DNA of 64,000 nt from Chryseobacterium senegalense (lineage in GTDB: Bacteria > Bacteroidota > Bacteroidia > Flavobacteriales > Weeksellaceae): the NCBI GenBank assembly GCA_001403755.1, contig CYUH01000015.1, positions 412,589 through 476,588 of the forward strand, read 5' to 3'. Below the pieces are notes generated by a model. The model was not told where the DNA came from. It saw only the letters and a list, made by a program, of their open reading frames with translations, and ran no database searches. Of the stretch, positions 43,182 through 51,086 are shown in pieces. The first letter of the stretch is position 1. Every line of letters starts with the position of its first letter. Both the position numbers and the translations under genes were made by a program.

Positions 43182-44189
43182 ATGATGTATCTCGCTGTTT
43201 TTCTCGTTCTTTTTGTCTTAGAATTGGTCTATTTCAAAATTGCTGACCGATATAATATTATCGACAAACCCAATCACCGAAGTGCTCATACCGAAATTAC
43301 CTTGCGAGGTGGTGGAATTGTTTTTCCTATTGCTTTCCTGTTGTTTTTTATTACCAGCGTGTGGAGCAAATTAGTTCATCTTCCGCTTCTTGGTCAGGCG
43401 GCAGAAAACCATAATTATCTGATTTTCGGAGTAGGGCTTTTATTGCTCTGTACCATTAGTTTTCTAGATGATCTTTATGATCTTTCAAGTAAAATCCGAA
43501 TTGTTTTTCATATCATCAGTGTGAGTTTCTTGCTCGCTTTTCTCAATGCATATGTCTTGCTCCCGATCTGGGCGATTCCGGTTTTGTACATTTTAATCAT
43601 CGGAATTCTGAACGCTTATAATTTCATGGACGGAATCAATGGAATTACCGGGCTTTACAGTTTAGTGGTGTTGCTTTCTTTATTCTATGTAAATCAGAAT
43701 CTGGTGAGTTTTGTTGATCGTGATTTTATTATTTTTCCCGTTTTAGCGTGTCTGGTTTTTCTCTTTTTCAATTTTAGAAAGAAGGCAAAATGCTTTATGG
43801 GAGATATCGGAAGTATGGGAATTGCGTTTTGGGTGGTTGCCTTAATTGGTTTGCTTATGATGAAAACCGGCGAAATCAAATGGATTCTTTTCCTTGCAGT
43901 TTACGGTGTGGAGGTTATTTCGACTATTTTAGAAAGACTGAAACTTAAAGAAAATATTTTCGAAGCCCACCGCCGTCACCTTTATCAGCTTTTAGCTAAT
44001 GAGAAAAAGATATCTCATTTGAAGGTAAGTACACTCTATGCAGTTGTACAGTTGATGATCAATGCTATTGTTATTTTTTCAAACTTGCCACAATATGTAA
44101 TTTTTGTAATTATTTTATTACCTGCACTAATTTTTTATCTTTACACCAAACTTACTATTAAGAAGCAAATCACACTAAACAATAATTAA
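43182..44189 (+). CDS. Polytopic initiating phosphoglycosyl transferase, WecA/WbpL-like (MraY family)
   Basis: A 335-residue protein with about 10-11 membrane segments. It shows the loops diagnostic for the MraY/WecA family: PNHRSAHTEITLRGGGIVFP, ISFLDDLYDLSSKIR (the D-D magnesium site), YNFMDGINGITGLYSL, FMGDIGSMGIAF and FEAHRRHLYQLL (H-R-R-H). It links a HexNAc- or QuiNAc-phosphate to undecaprenyl phosphate. It is the second, unrelated type of initiating enzyme in this locus, besides the PglC-like one. Its stop shares a base with the rmlC ATG (TAATG). Confidence 0.92.
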   Translation: MMYLAVFLVLFVLELVYFKIADRYNIIDKPNHRSAHTEITLRGGGIVFPIAFLLFFITSVWSKLVHLPLLGQAAENHNYLIFGVGLLLLCTISFLDDLYDLSSKIRIVFHIISVSFLLAFLNAYVLLPIWAIPVLYILIIGILNAYNFMDGINGITGLYSLVVLLSLFYVNQNLVSFVDRDFIIFPVLACLVFLFFNFRKKAKCFMGDIGSMGIAFWVVALIGLLMMKTGEIKWILFLAVYGVEVISTILERLKLKENIFEAHRRHLYQLLANEKKISHLKVSTLYAVVQLMINAIVIFSNLPQYVIFVIILLPALIFYLYTKLTIKKQITLNNN

Positions 44190-44734
44190 TGAAAATAAAA
44201 TCGACACCACTCAAAGACTGCTATATCATTGAACCTACCGTTTTCGAAGACGAAAGAGGTTATTTTTATGAAAAATTCAATGAGCAAAAATTCGAAGAGC
44301 TTACCGGAATGAATGGCCATTTTGTGCAGGATAATATTTCTAAATCTTCGTACGGAGTTTTGCGAGGTGTTCATTTGCAAAAAGGTGAGCATGCACAGGC
44401 GAAATTGGTTTCTTGTCTTGAGGGAAAAGTTTTTGATGTTGCTGTTGATTTGCGCGAAGATTCTCCAACTTTCGGACAATGGTTCGGGGTAGAATTGACT
44501 CCGGAAAATAAATTGCAACTCTATGTTCCAAGAGGTTTCGGACATGGTTTTTCCGTATTGAGTGAAACTGCAATTTTTTCCTATAAATGTGATAATTTCT
44601 ACCATAAAGAATCGGAAGGTAGCGTGATCTGGAATGATAAAGATCTCAATATCGACTGGAAATTACCGGCAGATAAGGTGCTCCTTTCAGAAAAAGACAG
44701 CCAATTGCCTACTTTCGCGGAGAAGAATTTTTGA
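44189..44734 (+). CDS. rfbC: dTDP-4-dehydrorhamnose 3,5-epimerase
   Basis: A 181-residue cupin of normal RmlC length. It has VFEDERGYFYEKFNEQKFEE, the catalytic histidine in LRGVHLQKGEHAQAKLVSCL, and FVPRGFGHGF-like YVPRGFGHGFSVLSETA with the usual tyrosine region CDNFYHKESEGSVIW. It double-epimerises dTDP-4-keto-6-deoxyglucose toward L-rhamnose. Translationally coupled to the WecA-like gene. The rmlB and rmlA genes follow but no rmlD is in the window. Confidence 0.93.
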   Translation: MKIKSTPLKDCYIIEPTVFEDERGYFYEKFNEQKFEELTGMNGHFVQDNISKSSYGVLRGVHLQKGEHAQAKLVSCLEGKVFDVAVDLREDSPTFGQWFGVELTPENKLQLYVPRGFGHGFSVLSETAIFSYKCDNFYHKESEGSVIWNDKDLNIDWKLPADKVLLSEKDSQLPTFAEKNF

Positions 44735-45000
44735 GGAAAGGTGAAGGGGTTAAAAGGTTAGAAGGTTAAATGGTTAGAAAGTAAAATTGTTTGAATATAA
44801 CCATATTAGAAAGTTAGCAGAAAATAAATTTAATGAGTAGCCTAATCTTACCAAACCAAACCAAAGATAACCTAATCTAACCCAACCCAACCCATTAACT
44901 TAACCCAAGATAAAATAACCCACCTAACCTTTTTTCCAAGTATTCTTCCAACCACTAACCTCTTAACCTCTTAACTTTCTAACCTTCTAACCCCAAAAGA
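44735..45000. repeat. Low-complexity AACC/TTAACC-rich spacer
   Basis: The left part is GGTTAAAAGGTTAGAAGGTT-like; the right part is the complementary strand type (AACCTAATCTAACCCAACCC, ending CTCTTAACTTTCTAACCTTC). The two parts could pair over a long range. A short CTTAACCTTCTAAC word recurs at about 45365-45378, beyond the small gene, so that gene is bracketed by the same word. Confidence 0.65.
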
Positions 45001-45353
45001 ATGACCTCCCATAAAGATTTACAAGCTTATAAAGAATCTTTACTTTTGGTAAAGGATATTTATTTATTGGTAGCTCTTTTTCCAAAGGATGAGCTTTCGG
45101 TTTAACTTCGCAAATGAAAAGATGTGCAATTTCCATCCCTTCAAATATTGCAGAAGGCGCCGGAAGAAAGGGTGGAGCTGAATTTACGAGATTTTTGTAT
45201 ATTTCTTTGGGGTCTTTAAGTGAATTAGAAACACAATTGGATATCGCCGTAATGCTTAATTTTTGTGAAGAAAGAGAAGATATAATCAAAAGAATATTCT
45301 ATATTAAAAATATGCTGTCAAAACTGATCATAAGTCTAAACAAACCCAAATAA
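45001..45353 (+). pseudogene. Frameshifted four-helix-bundle protein (23S rRNA IVS / S23 family)
   Basis: From ATG 45001 the frame reads MTSHKDLQAYKESLLLVKDI and continues to FPKDELSV before TAA at 45103-45105. In the -1 frame the family continues at once: GLTSQMKRCAISIPSNIAEG, AGRKGGAEFTRFLYISLGSL and LETQLDIAVML to 45353. Relatives read DELYGLTSQ, so TAC has become TC near 45097-45099, a one-base loss. The family is named for proteins encoded in 23S rRNA intervening sequences and also scattered elsewhere. Function is unknown. A secondary start at ATG 45114 could still give an 79-residue product. Confidence 0.8.
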
Positions 45354-45386
45354 ACATTATAACCACTTAACCTTCTAACACCCATA

Positions 45387-46478
45387 ATGAAAAACATAAT
45401 CATAACCGGCGGCGCTGGATTTATCGGTTCCCACGTCGTAAGAGAATTTGTGAAAAATAATCCAGATAAGAAAATCATCAACCTCGATGCTTTAACTTAT
45501 GCTGGAAATCTTGAAAATTTAAAAGATATCGAAAACGAACCCAACTACGTTTTTGAAAAAGCGGATATCACCAAAGTGGATGAACTTCGAAAAGTATTCG
45601 AAAAGCATCATCCGGATGCTATCGTTCATTTGGCTGCGGAAAGCCACGTGGACAGAAGTATCACTGATCCTAATGCCTTTATTAATACCAATGTTGTAGG
45701 AACTGCCAATTTATTGAATCTTTGTAAAGAATTTTGGACCTTAAATCCCGAACATTCCCATGGAAATTTCCCGGACGGACCGCGCGAGAATTTGTTCTAC
45801 CATGTTTCTACCGATGAGGTTTACGGGAGTTTAGGTGAAACAGGATTTTTCTTAGAAACTACCGCGTACGATCCGCAATCGCCTTATTCTGCAAGTAAAG
45901 CTGCTTCCGATCACTTGGTTCGAGCGTATGGAAACACTTACGGAATGCCGTTTATGGTATCCAATTGCTCCAATAATTACGGACCCAATCATTTTCCAGA
46001 AAAGCTGATACCGCTTTGCATTTCGAACATCATTAATGAAAAACCGCTTCCTATTTACGGTGACGGAAAATATACCAGAGACTGGCTTTTCGTAATCGAC
46101 CATGCTAAAGCGATTCACCAACTGTTTTTTGAAGCAAAAACCGGGGAAACCTACAATATCGGAGGATTCAATGAGTGGCAAAATATCGATTTGGTAAAAG
46201 AACTCATCAAACAAATGGATGAAAAACTCGGTAAACCGGCAGGTTACTCAGAAAAATTGATTACTTATGTGAAAGACCGTCCAGGCCACGACAAACGTTA
46301 CGCCATCGATGCTACCAAAATCAATAAAGACTTGGGCTGGAAACCATCCGTAACTTTCGAGCAAGGTTTAAGCAAAACGATAGACTGGTTCCTCGAAAAT
46401 AAAGACTGGTTGGAGAATGTAACCAGCGGAGATTATCAGAAATATTATAACGAGCAATATACAGATTCCACTAATTAA
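45387..46478 (+). CDS. rfbB: dTDP-glucose 4,6-dehydratase
   Basis: A 363-residue extended SDR. It has IIITGGAGFIGSHVVREFVK (NAD site), HLAAESHVDRSITDPNAFIN, the catalytic HVSTDEVYGSLG with T-D-E, YSASKAASDHLVRAYGNTYG (Y-x-x-x-K) and NYGPNHFPEKLIPL. It converts dTDP-glucose to dTDP-4-keto-6-deoxyglucose, the substrate of RmlC. Length is normal. It is separated from rfbC by the frameshifted small gene and from rfbA by a GxxExxY gene. Confidence 0.95.
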   Translation: MKNIIITGGAGFIGSHVVREFVKNNPDKKIINLDALTYAGNLENLKDIENEPNYVFEKADITKVDELRKVFEKHHPDAIVHLAAESHVDRSITDPNAFINTNVVGTANLLNLCKEFWTLNPEHSHGNFPDGPRENLFYHVSTDEVYGSLGETGFFLETTAYDPQSPYSASKAASDHLVRAYGNTYGMPFMVSNCSNNYGPNHFPEKLIPLCISNIINEKPLPIYGDGKYTRDWLFVIDHAKAIHQLFFEAKTGETYNIGGFNEWQNIDLVKELIKQMDEKLGKPAGYSEKLITYVKDRPGHDKRYAIDATKINKDLGWKPSVTFEQGLSKTIDWFLENKDWLENVTSGDYQKYYNEQYTDSTN

Positions 46479-46492
46479 GACGAATTTCTCGA

Positions 46493-46873
46493 ATGATGGA
46501 AGAGAAGATTTTATATAAAGAAGAGAGTTATAAAATTATCGGAATTTGTATGAATATTCATTCCATTATGGGAATAGGTTTCTTGGAAGCTGTTTATTGT
46601 GAGGTTTTGGAAAAGGAATTTATCAAAAATAACATTCCTTATCAAAGAGAAGTGAAATTGGATTTGTACTTCAACGGGGATAAATTAGAGAAAAAATATA
46701 AAGCAGATTTTCTTTGCTTCGACAATATTATTTTAGAGATTAAATCTGTTTCATATTTACATGAAAATTTCACCAAACAGACCGTAAATTACCTAAAAGC
46801 AACTAATAAAAAGCTAGGCATACTCATTAACTTTGGTGAGAAATCTTTAAAATATAAAAGAATAGTTAATTAA
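46493..46873 (+). CDS. GxxExxY family protein (PD-(D/E)XK nuclease-like)
   Basis: A 126-residue protein with the name-giving motif in MGIGFLEAVYCEVLEKEF (G-F-L-E-A-V-Y). Then come REVKLDLYFNGDKLEKKYKA, DFLCFDNIILEIKSVSYLHE (D...E-I-K, the nuclease-like core) and NYLKATNKKLGILINFG. The E-x-K core suggests a PD-(D/E)XK fold, but no function is established. It lies 14 bp after rfbB, and a duplicated 13-bp word follows it. These small genes are often lodged singly between sugar genes in Bacteroidota, which suggests mobility. Confidence 0.9.
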   Translation: MMEEKILYKEESYKIIGICMNIHSIMGIGFLEAVYCEVLEKEFIKNNIPYQREVKLDLYFNGDKLEKKYKADFLCFDNIILEIKSVSYLHENFTKQTVNYLKATNKKLGILINFGEKSLKYKRIVN

Positions 46874-46885
46874 TAATCACTGCGA

Positions 46886-46918
46886 AATTCGTGTAATTCG
46901 AAAACAATTCGTGTAATT
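46886..46918. repeat. Two copies of AATTCGTGTAATT
   Basis: AATTCGTGTAATT occurs at 46886-46898 and again at 46906-46918, spaced by 20 bp, just after the GxxExxY gene. It may mark the edge of an inserted module. Confidence 0.6.
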
Positions 46919-46928
46919 TATATTAAAA

Positions 46929-47786
46929 ATGAAGGGAATTATTCTAGCCGGCGGATCCGGTACCAGACTTTATCCATTGACGATTGCAGTAAGCAAGCAG
47001 TTGATGCCGGTGTATGACAAGCCGATGATTTATTATCCGCTTTCCACATTATTACTTGCCGGGATTAAAGATATCTTGATTATCACAACCCCACATGATC
47101 AGGAAGGTTTCATGAAACTTTTGGGAGACGGTTCATCGATTGGATGTAACATTCAGTACAAAGTACAGCCCAGTCCGGATGGTTTGGCGCAGGCTTTTAT
47201 CTTGGGAGAAGAATTTATCGGAGATGATTCTGTAGCGCTCGTTTTGGGAGATAATATTTTTTATGGCGCAGGATTGCCGAAATTGCTGGAAAGTAAGACC
47301 AACGTAAAAGGCGGTTGTGTTTTTGCCTACCAAGTTTCCGATCCGGAAAGATATGGCGTGGTGGAATTTGATGAAAACTTAAAAGCCATTTCTATTGAAG
47401 AAAAACCTGCAGAACCTAAATCCAACTTTGCCGTTCCTGGTTTGTATTTTTATGATAATTCCGTAGTCGAAATCGCTAAAAACTTAAAGCCGTCACCGCG
47501 TGGTGAATTAGAAATCACGGATGTAAATAAAGTATATTTAGAAAAAGGGGAATTGGAAGTGGGTGTAATGTCGCGCGGAACCGCTTGGCTCGACACCGGA
47601 ACTTTCGATTCTCTGCATGAAGCTTCGGAATTTGTGAAAGTTTTGGAGAAAAGACAAGGTTTCAAAATTTCTTGTATTGAAGAGATCGCTTACAAAAAAG
47701 GGTTCATTAACAAAGAACAACTTATGGAATCTGCGAAGAAATATGGGAAAAGTGGTTATGGTGATTACCTGAAAGGAATCCTCTAA
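46929..47786 (+). CDS. rfbA: Glucose-1-phosphate thymidylyltransferase
   Basis: A 285-residue nucleotidyltransferase. The start [20 protein letters not shown] carries the G-x-G-T-R-L site. It continues [52 protein letters not shown] and [20 protein letters not shown], all diagnostic for RmlA. It makes dTDP-glucose from dTTP and Glc-1-P. It is the last gene of the glycan locus and is followed by a strong terminator. In many genomes it precedes rfbC/B; here the order is C-B-A. Confidence 0.95.
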   Translation: MKGIILAGGSGTRLYPLTIAVSKQLMPVYDKPMIYYPLSTLLLAGIKDILIITTPHDQEGFMKLLGDGSSIGCNIQYKVQPSPDGLAQAFILGEEFIGDDSVALVLGDNIFYGAGLPKLLESKTNVKGGCVFAYQVSDPERYGVVEFDENLKAISIEEKPAEPKSNFAVPGLYFYDNSVVEIAKNLKPSPRGELEITDVNKVYLEKGELEVGVMSRGTAWLDTGTFDSLHEASEFVKVLEKRQGFKISCIEEIAYKKGFINKEQLMESAKKYGKSGYGDYLKGIL

Positions 47787-47810
47787 AACGTTTCAAATGA
47801 AATATTTAAA

Positions 47811-47844
47811 AAGACTTTAGGCATAAACCTAAAGTCTTTTTTTA
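47811..47844 (+). terminator. Rho-independent terminator closing the glycan locus
   Basis: AAGACTTTAGG (47811-47821) pairs with CCTAAAGTCTT (47828-47838) around a 6-nt loop, followed by a T-run. Confidence 0.92.
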
Positions 47845-47848
47845 TTCC

Positions 47849-47856
47849 TAAATTTG
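47849..47856 (+). promoter_or_regulatory. -7 box (TAAATTTG) ahead of rimO
   Basis: TAAATTTG matches TAnnTTTG, 44 bp before the rimO ATG. Its upstream part would lie in the terminator; no TTG is seen at the usual distance. Confidence 0.4.
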
Positions 47857-47900
47857 CCCCCTGTAATATTCATCAGTTTTTTATACTAAATTATCAATTC

Positions 47901-49202
47901 ATGCGTACAAAATCCGTCGGCAAAAAGAAAATCAATATCGTCACACTCGGCTGTTCCAAAAATGTCTATGACTCCGAAGTCCTGATGGGGCAACTGGAAG
48001 CCAACGGAAAACAAGTGGTTCACGAGGATCGCGGTGATATTGTTGTAATCAATACCTGCGGATTCATCGATAACGCAAAAGAAGAATCGATTAACACGAT
48101 TCTGGAATATGTCGATGCCAAAAATCGAGGCGAGGTTGAGAAAGTTTTCGTTACCGGATGTCTTTCGGAAAGATATAAACCGGATTTAGTACGAGAAATT
48201 CCTGACGTTGACCAATATTTCGGAACCCGAGATTTGCCCATGTTGCTTAAGCATTTGGGTGCGGATTACAAGCACGAATTGGTCGGGGAAAGATTGACAA
48301 CCACACCAAAACATTATGCCTATTTAAAAATCGCAGAAGGTTGCGACCGACCATGTTCTTTCTGTGCAATTCCTTTGATGAGAGGGAAAAATGTTTCTAC
48401 ACCAATCGAAAATTTGGTTATCGAATCTGAAAAACTGGCTAAAAAAGGAGTGAAGGAACTTATTCTTATCGCACAGGATTTAACATATTACGGACTCGAT
48501 ATTTATAAAAAAAGAGCTTTAGCCGATTTGCTTTTAAGACTAGTAAAAGTAGAGGGTATTGAATGGATTCGTCTTCATTACGCTTTTCCTTCAGGTTTCC
48601 CTGAAGATGTTCTGGAGGTTATTAAAAATGAACCGAAAGTTTGCAACTATATTGATATTCCTTTGCAGCATATTAATTCTGATATCCTAAAAGCGATGAA
48701 GAGAGGAACCACGCATGAGAAAACCAATGCTTTGTTGGAAAAGTTTCGGGAGAAGGTTCCGGATATGGCAATCAGAACTACTTTAATTGTAGGTTTTCCG
48801 GGCGAAACAGAAGAAAAGTTTCTTGAAATGAAAGAATGGGTTCGTACACAACGATTCGATCGATTAGGATGCTTTACTTATTCGCATGAAGAAAATACTA
48901 CTGCTTATGTTTTGGAAGATGATGTGCCGCAAGAAGTAAAAGAAGCCAGAGTAGAAGAAATTATGGAACTGCAGTCGCAAATTTCATGGGAGAAAAATCA
49001 GGAAAAAATCGGGAAAACGTACCGATGTATTTTCGACCGAAAGGAAGGAAACTATTTCGTAGGTAGAACAGAGTTTGATTCTCCGGATGTAGATAATACC
49101 GTTTTGGTTTCTGCAGAAAACACCTATTTATCGATCGGTGAGTTTGCAAATATCAAAATTACTTCCGCGGAAGAATTTGATTTGTACGGAGAACTTGTTT
49201 AA
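47901..49202 (+). CDS. rimO: Ribosomal protein S12 methylthiotransferase
   Basis: A 433-residue radical SAM enzyme that methylthiolates an aspartate of ribosomal protein S12. The N-terminal MTTase domain has NIVTLGCSKNVYDSEVLMGQ and VINTCGFIDNAKEESINTIL, with three cluster cysteines. The radical SAM motif is AEGCDRPCSFCAIPLMRG (C-x3-C-x2-C). A TRAM domain occupies the last 65 residues. The sequence WIRLHYAFPSGFPEDVLEVI and the order of domains identify RimO rather than MiaB. Full length, single gene, own terminator. Confidence 0.95.
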   Translation: MRTKSVGKKKINIVTLGCSKNVYDSEVLMGQLEANGKQVVHEDRGDIVVINTCGFIDNAKEESINTILEYVDAKNRGEVEKVFVTGCLSERYKPDLVREIPDVDQYFGTRDLPMLLKHLGADYKHELVGERLTTTPKHYAYLKIAEGCDRPCSFCAIPLMRGKNVSTPIENLVIESEKLAKKGVKELILIAQDLTYYGLDIYKKRALADLLLRLVKVEGIEWIRLHYAFPSGFPEDVLEVIKNEPKVCNYIDIPLQHINSDILKAMKRGTTHEKTNALLEKFREKVPDMAIRTTLIVGFPGETEEKFLEMKEWVRTQRFDRLGCFTYSHEENTTAYVLEDDVPQEVKEARVEEIMELQSQISWEKNQEKIGKTYRCIFDRKEGNYFVGRTEFDSPDVDNTVLVSAENTYLSIGEFANIKITSAEEFDLYGELV

Positions 49203-49225
49203 ATTGATCTTAAAAACAACAAAAA

Positions 49226-49252
49226 AGCCAATGAATTTCATTGGTTTTTTTA
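49226..49252 (+). terminator. Rho-independent terminator of rimO
   Basis: CCAATGAA (49228-49235) pairs with TTCATTGG (49237-49244) and is followed by a T-run; an A-run precedes it, so it may also work on the other strand. Confidence 0.8.
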
Positions 49253-49667
49253 TTTTCAAGGAATTATACCAATTTAATTTGGTTAAAATTTTCATTAATT
49301 GATAGATTTCAGTGCTTAATGCTAAAAATCTCTTTTCCCTGAAACCTTCATTAATAAAGGGATTGAAGCAGTTTATTATTCTAAAATCACTTTCATTTTC
49401 TTCTTTTTATTTCTTAATAGATTTTCTTACTTTTTAATGATATTCTAAACGTTCAACGAAATTTCCAATTTTATTAACTGGTTGATTATAAATGTTTTGT
49501 ATATTTTGTAAATGGGAAACTATGCAGTAATTAGTTAATTTTGTTAACGTTTTACGAGTGTTTTTAACACTTTTTAACAAACTTCCTTATTTCCCATGAA
49601 TAGGGAATTAGCAAAGTGTCTTAACATATAATTAAGAGTTTGTTAACAGAATTTAACAGTTGCGTTG
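49253..49667. other. Long gene-free region with repeated TTAAC/GTTAA words
   Basis: No gene is seen in these 415 bp. The second half carries many GTTAAC-type words: TTTTGTTAACGTTTTACG, GTTTTTAACACTTTTTAACA, TCTTAACATATAATTAAG, TTTGTTAACAGAATTTAACA. Their density just ahead of a full consensus promoter suggests a binding region or an A/T-rich upstream element. Confidence 0.5.
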
Positions 49668-49696
49668 TTGCAAAAAATGTTTTCGGGATAAATTTG
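49668..49696 (+). promoter_or_regulatory. Consensus promoter of the RlpA-like gene
   Basis: TTG (49668-49670), an 18-nt spacer and TAAATTTG (49689-49696) fit the Bacteroidota consensus. The leader to ATG 49726 would be about 25 nt. Confidence 0.7.
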
Positions 49697-49725
49697 CAGA
49701 GTCAAAACCAATAAAATAATTCAAA

Positions 49726-50097
49726 ATGATGAAAAGAGCGATTCTCGTAATCATAATGATGATTTCAACACTTGGTATTTATTCTTTCAACAAGTTTAAT
49801 GCCAATGATGCCAAAACAAGTTTTGCATCGTTCTACCACGATAAGTTTAATGGTAGGAAAACAGCAAGCGGAGAGATTTTCAATAACAGAAAACTTACCG
49901 CAGCGCATAGAACGCTTCCTTTCGGTACCGTAATTGAAGTTACGAATCTGAGAACAGGGAAAAGTGTAGAAGTGAGAATTAACGACCGCGGTCCGTTTCA
50001 CTCTTCCAGAGCGTTGGATTTATCCAAAGCAGCGTTCGATTCAATTGGAAATACTGCTAAAGGCACCATGCCAATTGAATACGAAATTGTCGATTAA
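49726..50097 (+). CDS. rlpA: Septal ring lytic transglycosylase RlpA-like protein
   Basis: A 123-residue exported protein with a hydrophobic N-terminal signal (ILVIIMMISTLGIYSF) and one double-psi beta-barrel domain. The domain shows ASFYHDKFNGRKTASGEIFN, LTAAHRTLPFGTVIEVTNL and RINDRGPFHSSRALDLSKAA. These contain the RlpA catalytic aspartate (N-D-R-G-P-F) and the H-R-T-L-P-F-G-T motif. RlpA cleaves peptidoglycan strands lacking stem peptides; no SPOR domain is present, so this is the short form. It has its own promoter and shares a terminator with the convergent gene. Confidence 0.92.
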   Translation: MMKRAILVIIMMISTLGIYSFNKFNANDAKTSFASFYHDKFNGRKTASGEIFNNRKLTAAHRTLPFGTVIEVTNLRTGKSVEVRINDRGPFHSSRALDLSKAAFDSIGNTAKGTMPIEYEIVD

Positions 50098-50112
50098 GAT
50101 CCACTTAGGAAA

Positions 50113-50150
50113 ACAAAAAAAGCCGTCCCAATATTTGGGACGGCTTTTTA
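50113..50150. terminator. Bidirectional terminator between rlpA-like and DUF892 genes
   Basis: AGCCGTCCCA (50121-50130) pairs with TGGGACGGCT (50136-50145), with an A-run before and a T-run after, so it serves both convergent genes. Confidence 0.92.
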
Positions 50151-50160
50151 TTTTAGACTT

Positions 50161-50850
50161 CTATTTCGCATCTAAATTAATTTCTGATACTGCGAGTTTT
50201 GTTAAATCTGTATCGCATTTTTTTTCTTCGTTAAGCGTGGCCACAAGCAATTCCATCGCTTCAGACTCGTCAAGATGTTTAGCGTATGTCGCTAAGGTTC
50301 CGTAAGAGGCAATTTCGTAGTGTTCTACCTTTTGCGCTGCAGCAATAATTGCGGCATCTCGAACCGCTCCAGGTTCTGTTTCTTCTAAAATGCCTTCGGC
50401 CTCTTTCAGCAAACCGTCCATCGCATCACATTTTTCAGCTTTTGCTTTCTCGCCAAGCGCTTTAAACACATCCTCGAGCCTGGTAACTTGATTCTGGGTT
50501 TCTTCCAAATGTTTATTGATCGCTTGCGTAAGTTTTTTTGAAGTAGCGTTTTTAGCCATCTTTGGAAGATTTTTCACCAATGCTTTTTCAGCCCAGTAAA
50601 TATCCTTTAAACCATCCATTAAGAATTCTCTTAAGTTTTCAGCAGCATCACTTGCAGGCTTTACCTTATTGGTTGCTTTGGTAGAAGTTTTTACTGATGT
50701 AGATTTGGAGGTGGTGCTTTTTTTCGTACTTGCAGCTGTTTTAGTAGAAGATGCTTTCGTAGAAGCAGTTTTTCCAGTAGTGGATTTTGTAGCGGAACTT
50801 TTAGCAGCCGTGGACTTGGAGGATCCGGCTTTTGTTGTAGTTTTTGCCAT
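50161..50850 (-). CDS. DUF892/YciF ferritin-like protein with histone-H1-like N-terminal tail
   Basis: Residues about 68-229 are a ferritin-like four-helix bundle of the YciF/DUF892 family: NLREFLMDGLKDIYWAEKAL, LPKMAKNATSKKLTQAINKH, HLEETQNQVTRLEDVFKALG and AAQKVEHYEIASYGTLATYA, with the E/H residues of a di-iron site. Residues 1-66 are almost only Lys, Ser, Thr and Ala (AKTTTKAGSSKSTAAK repeats), like histone H1 tails. Such a tail probably binds DNA, so the protein may protect DNA in stress, much as Dps does; this is inference. Single gene. Confidence 0.88.
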   Translation of the reverse strand: MAKTTTKAGSSKSTAAKSSATKSTTGKTASTKASSTKTAASTKKSTTSKSTSVKTSTKATNKVKPASDAAENLREFLMDGLKDIYWAEKALVKNLPKMAKNATSKKLTQAINKHLEETQNQVTRLEDVFKALGEKAKAEKCDAMDGLLKEAEGILEETEPGAVRDAAIIAAAQKVEHYEIASYGTLATYAKHLDESEAMELLVATLNEEKKCDTDLTKLAVSEINLDAK

Positions 50851-51086
50851 AATTTTTAATTTTTTAATATTAATATGTTGTGAATTGGTTTTCTGGTTTT
50901 ATCAAAATCTATACCAGTAAGATTGAGTCGGATGTACTGATCTTTCCAAGTCGGGGAGTTTTCTGTACATTAAAGTTGCTCTAATTGGTTAACTTCTTTT
51001 CTTGGATTGGTATTAAAAAATCCTTTATATCTTTCTTTGTTTCCGCATTCAAAACATGGTCGCTACAAATGATGTCCATGATGGTT

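Noticed and set aside
44735..45000. Telomere-like AACCCT repeat
   Set aside because: The words are irregular (AACCTAATC, AACCCAACCC) and both orientations occur, so this is low complexity rather than a telomere-type array.
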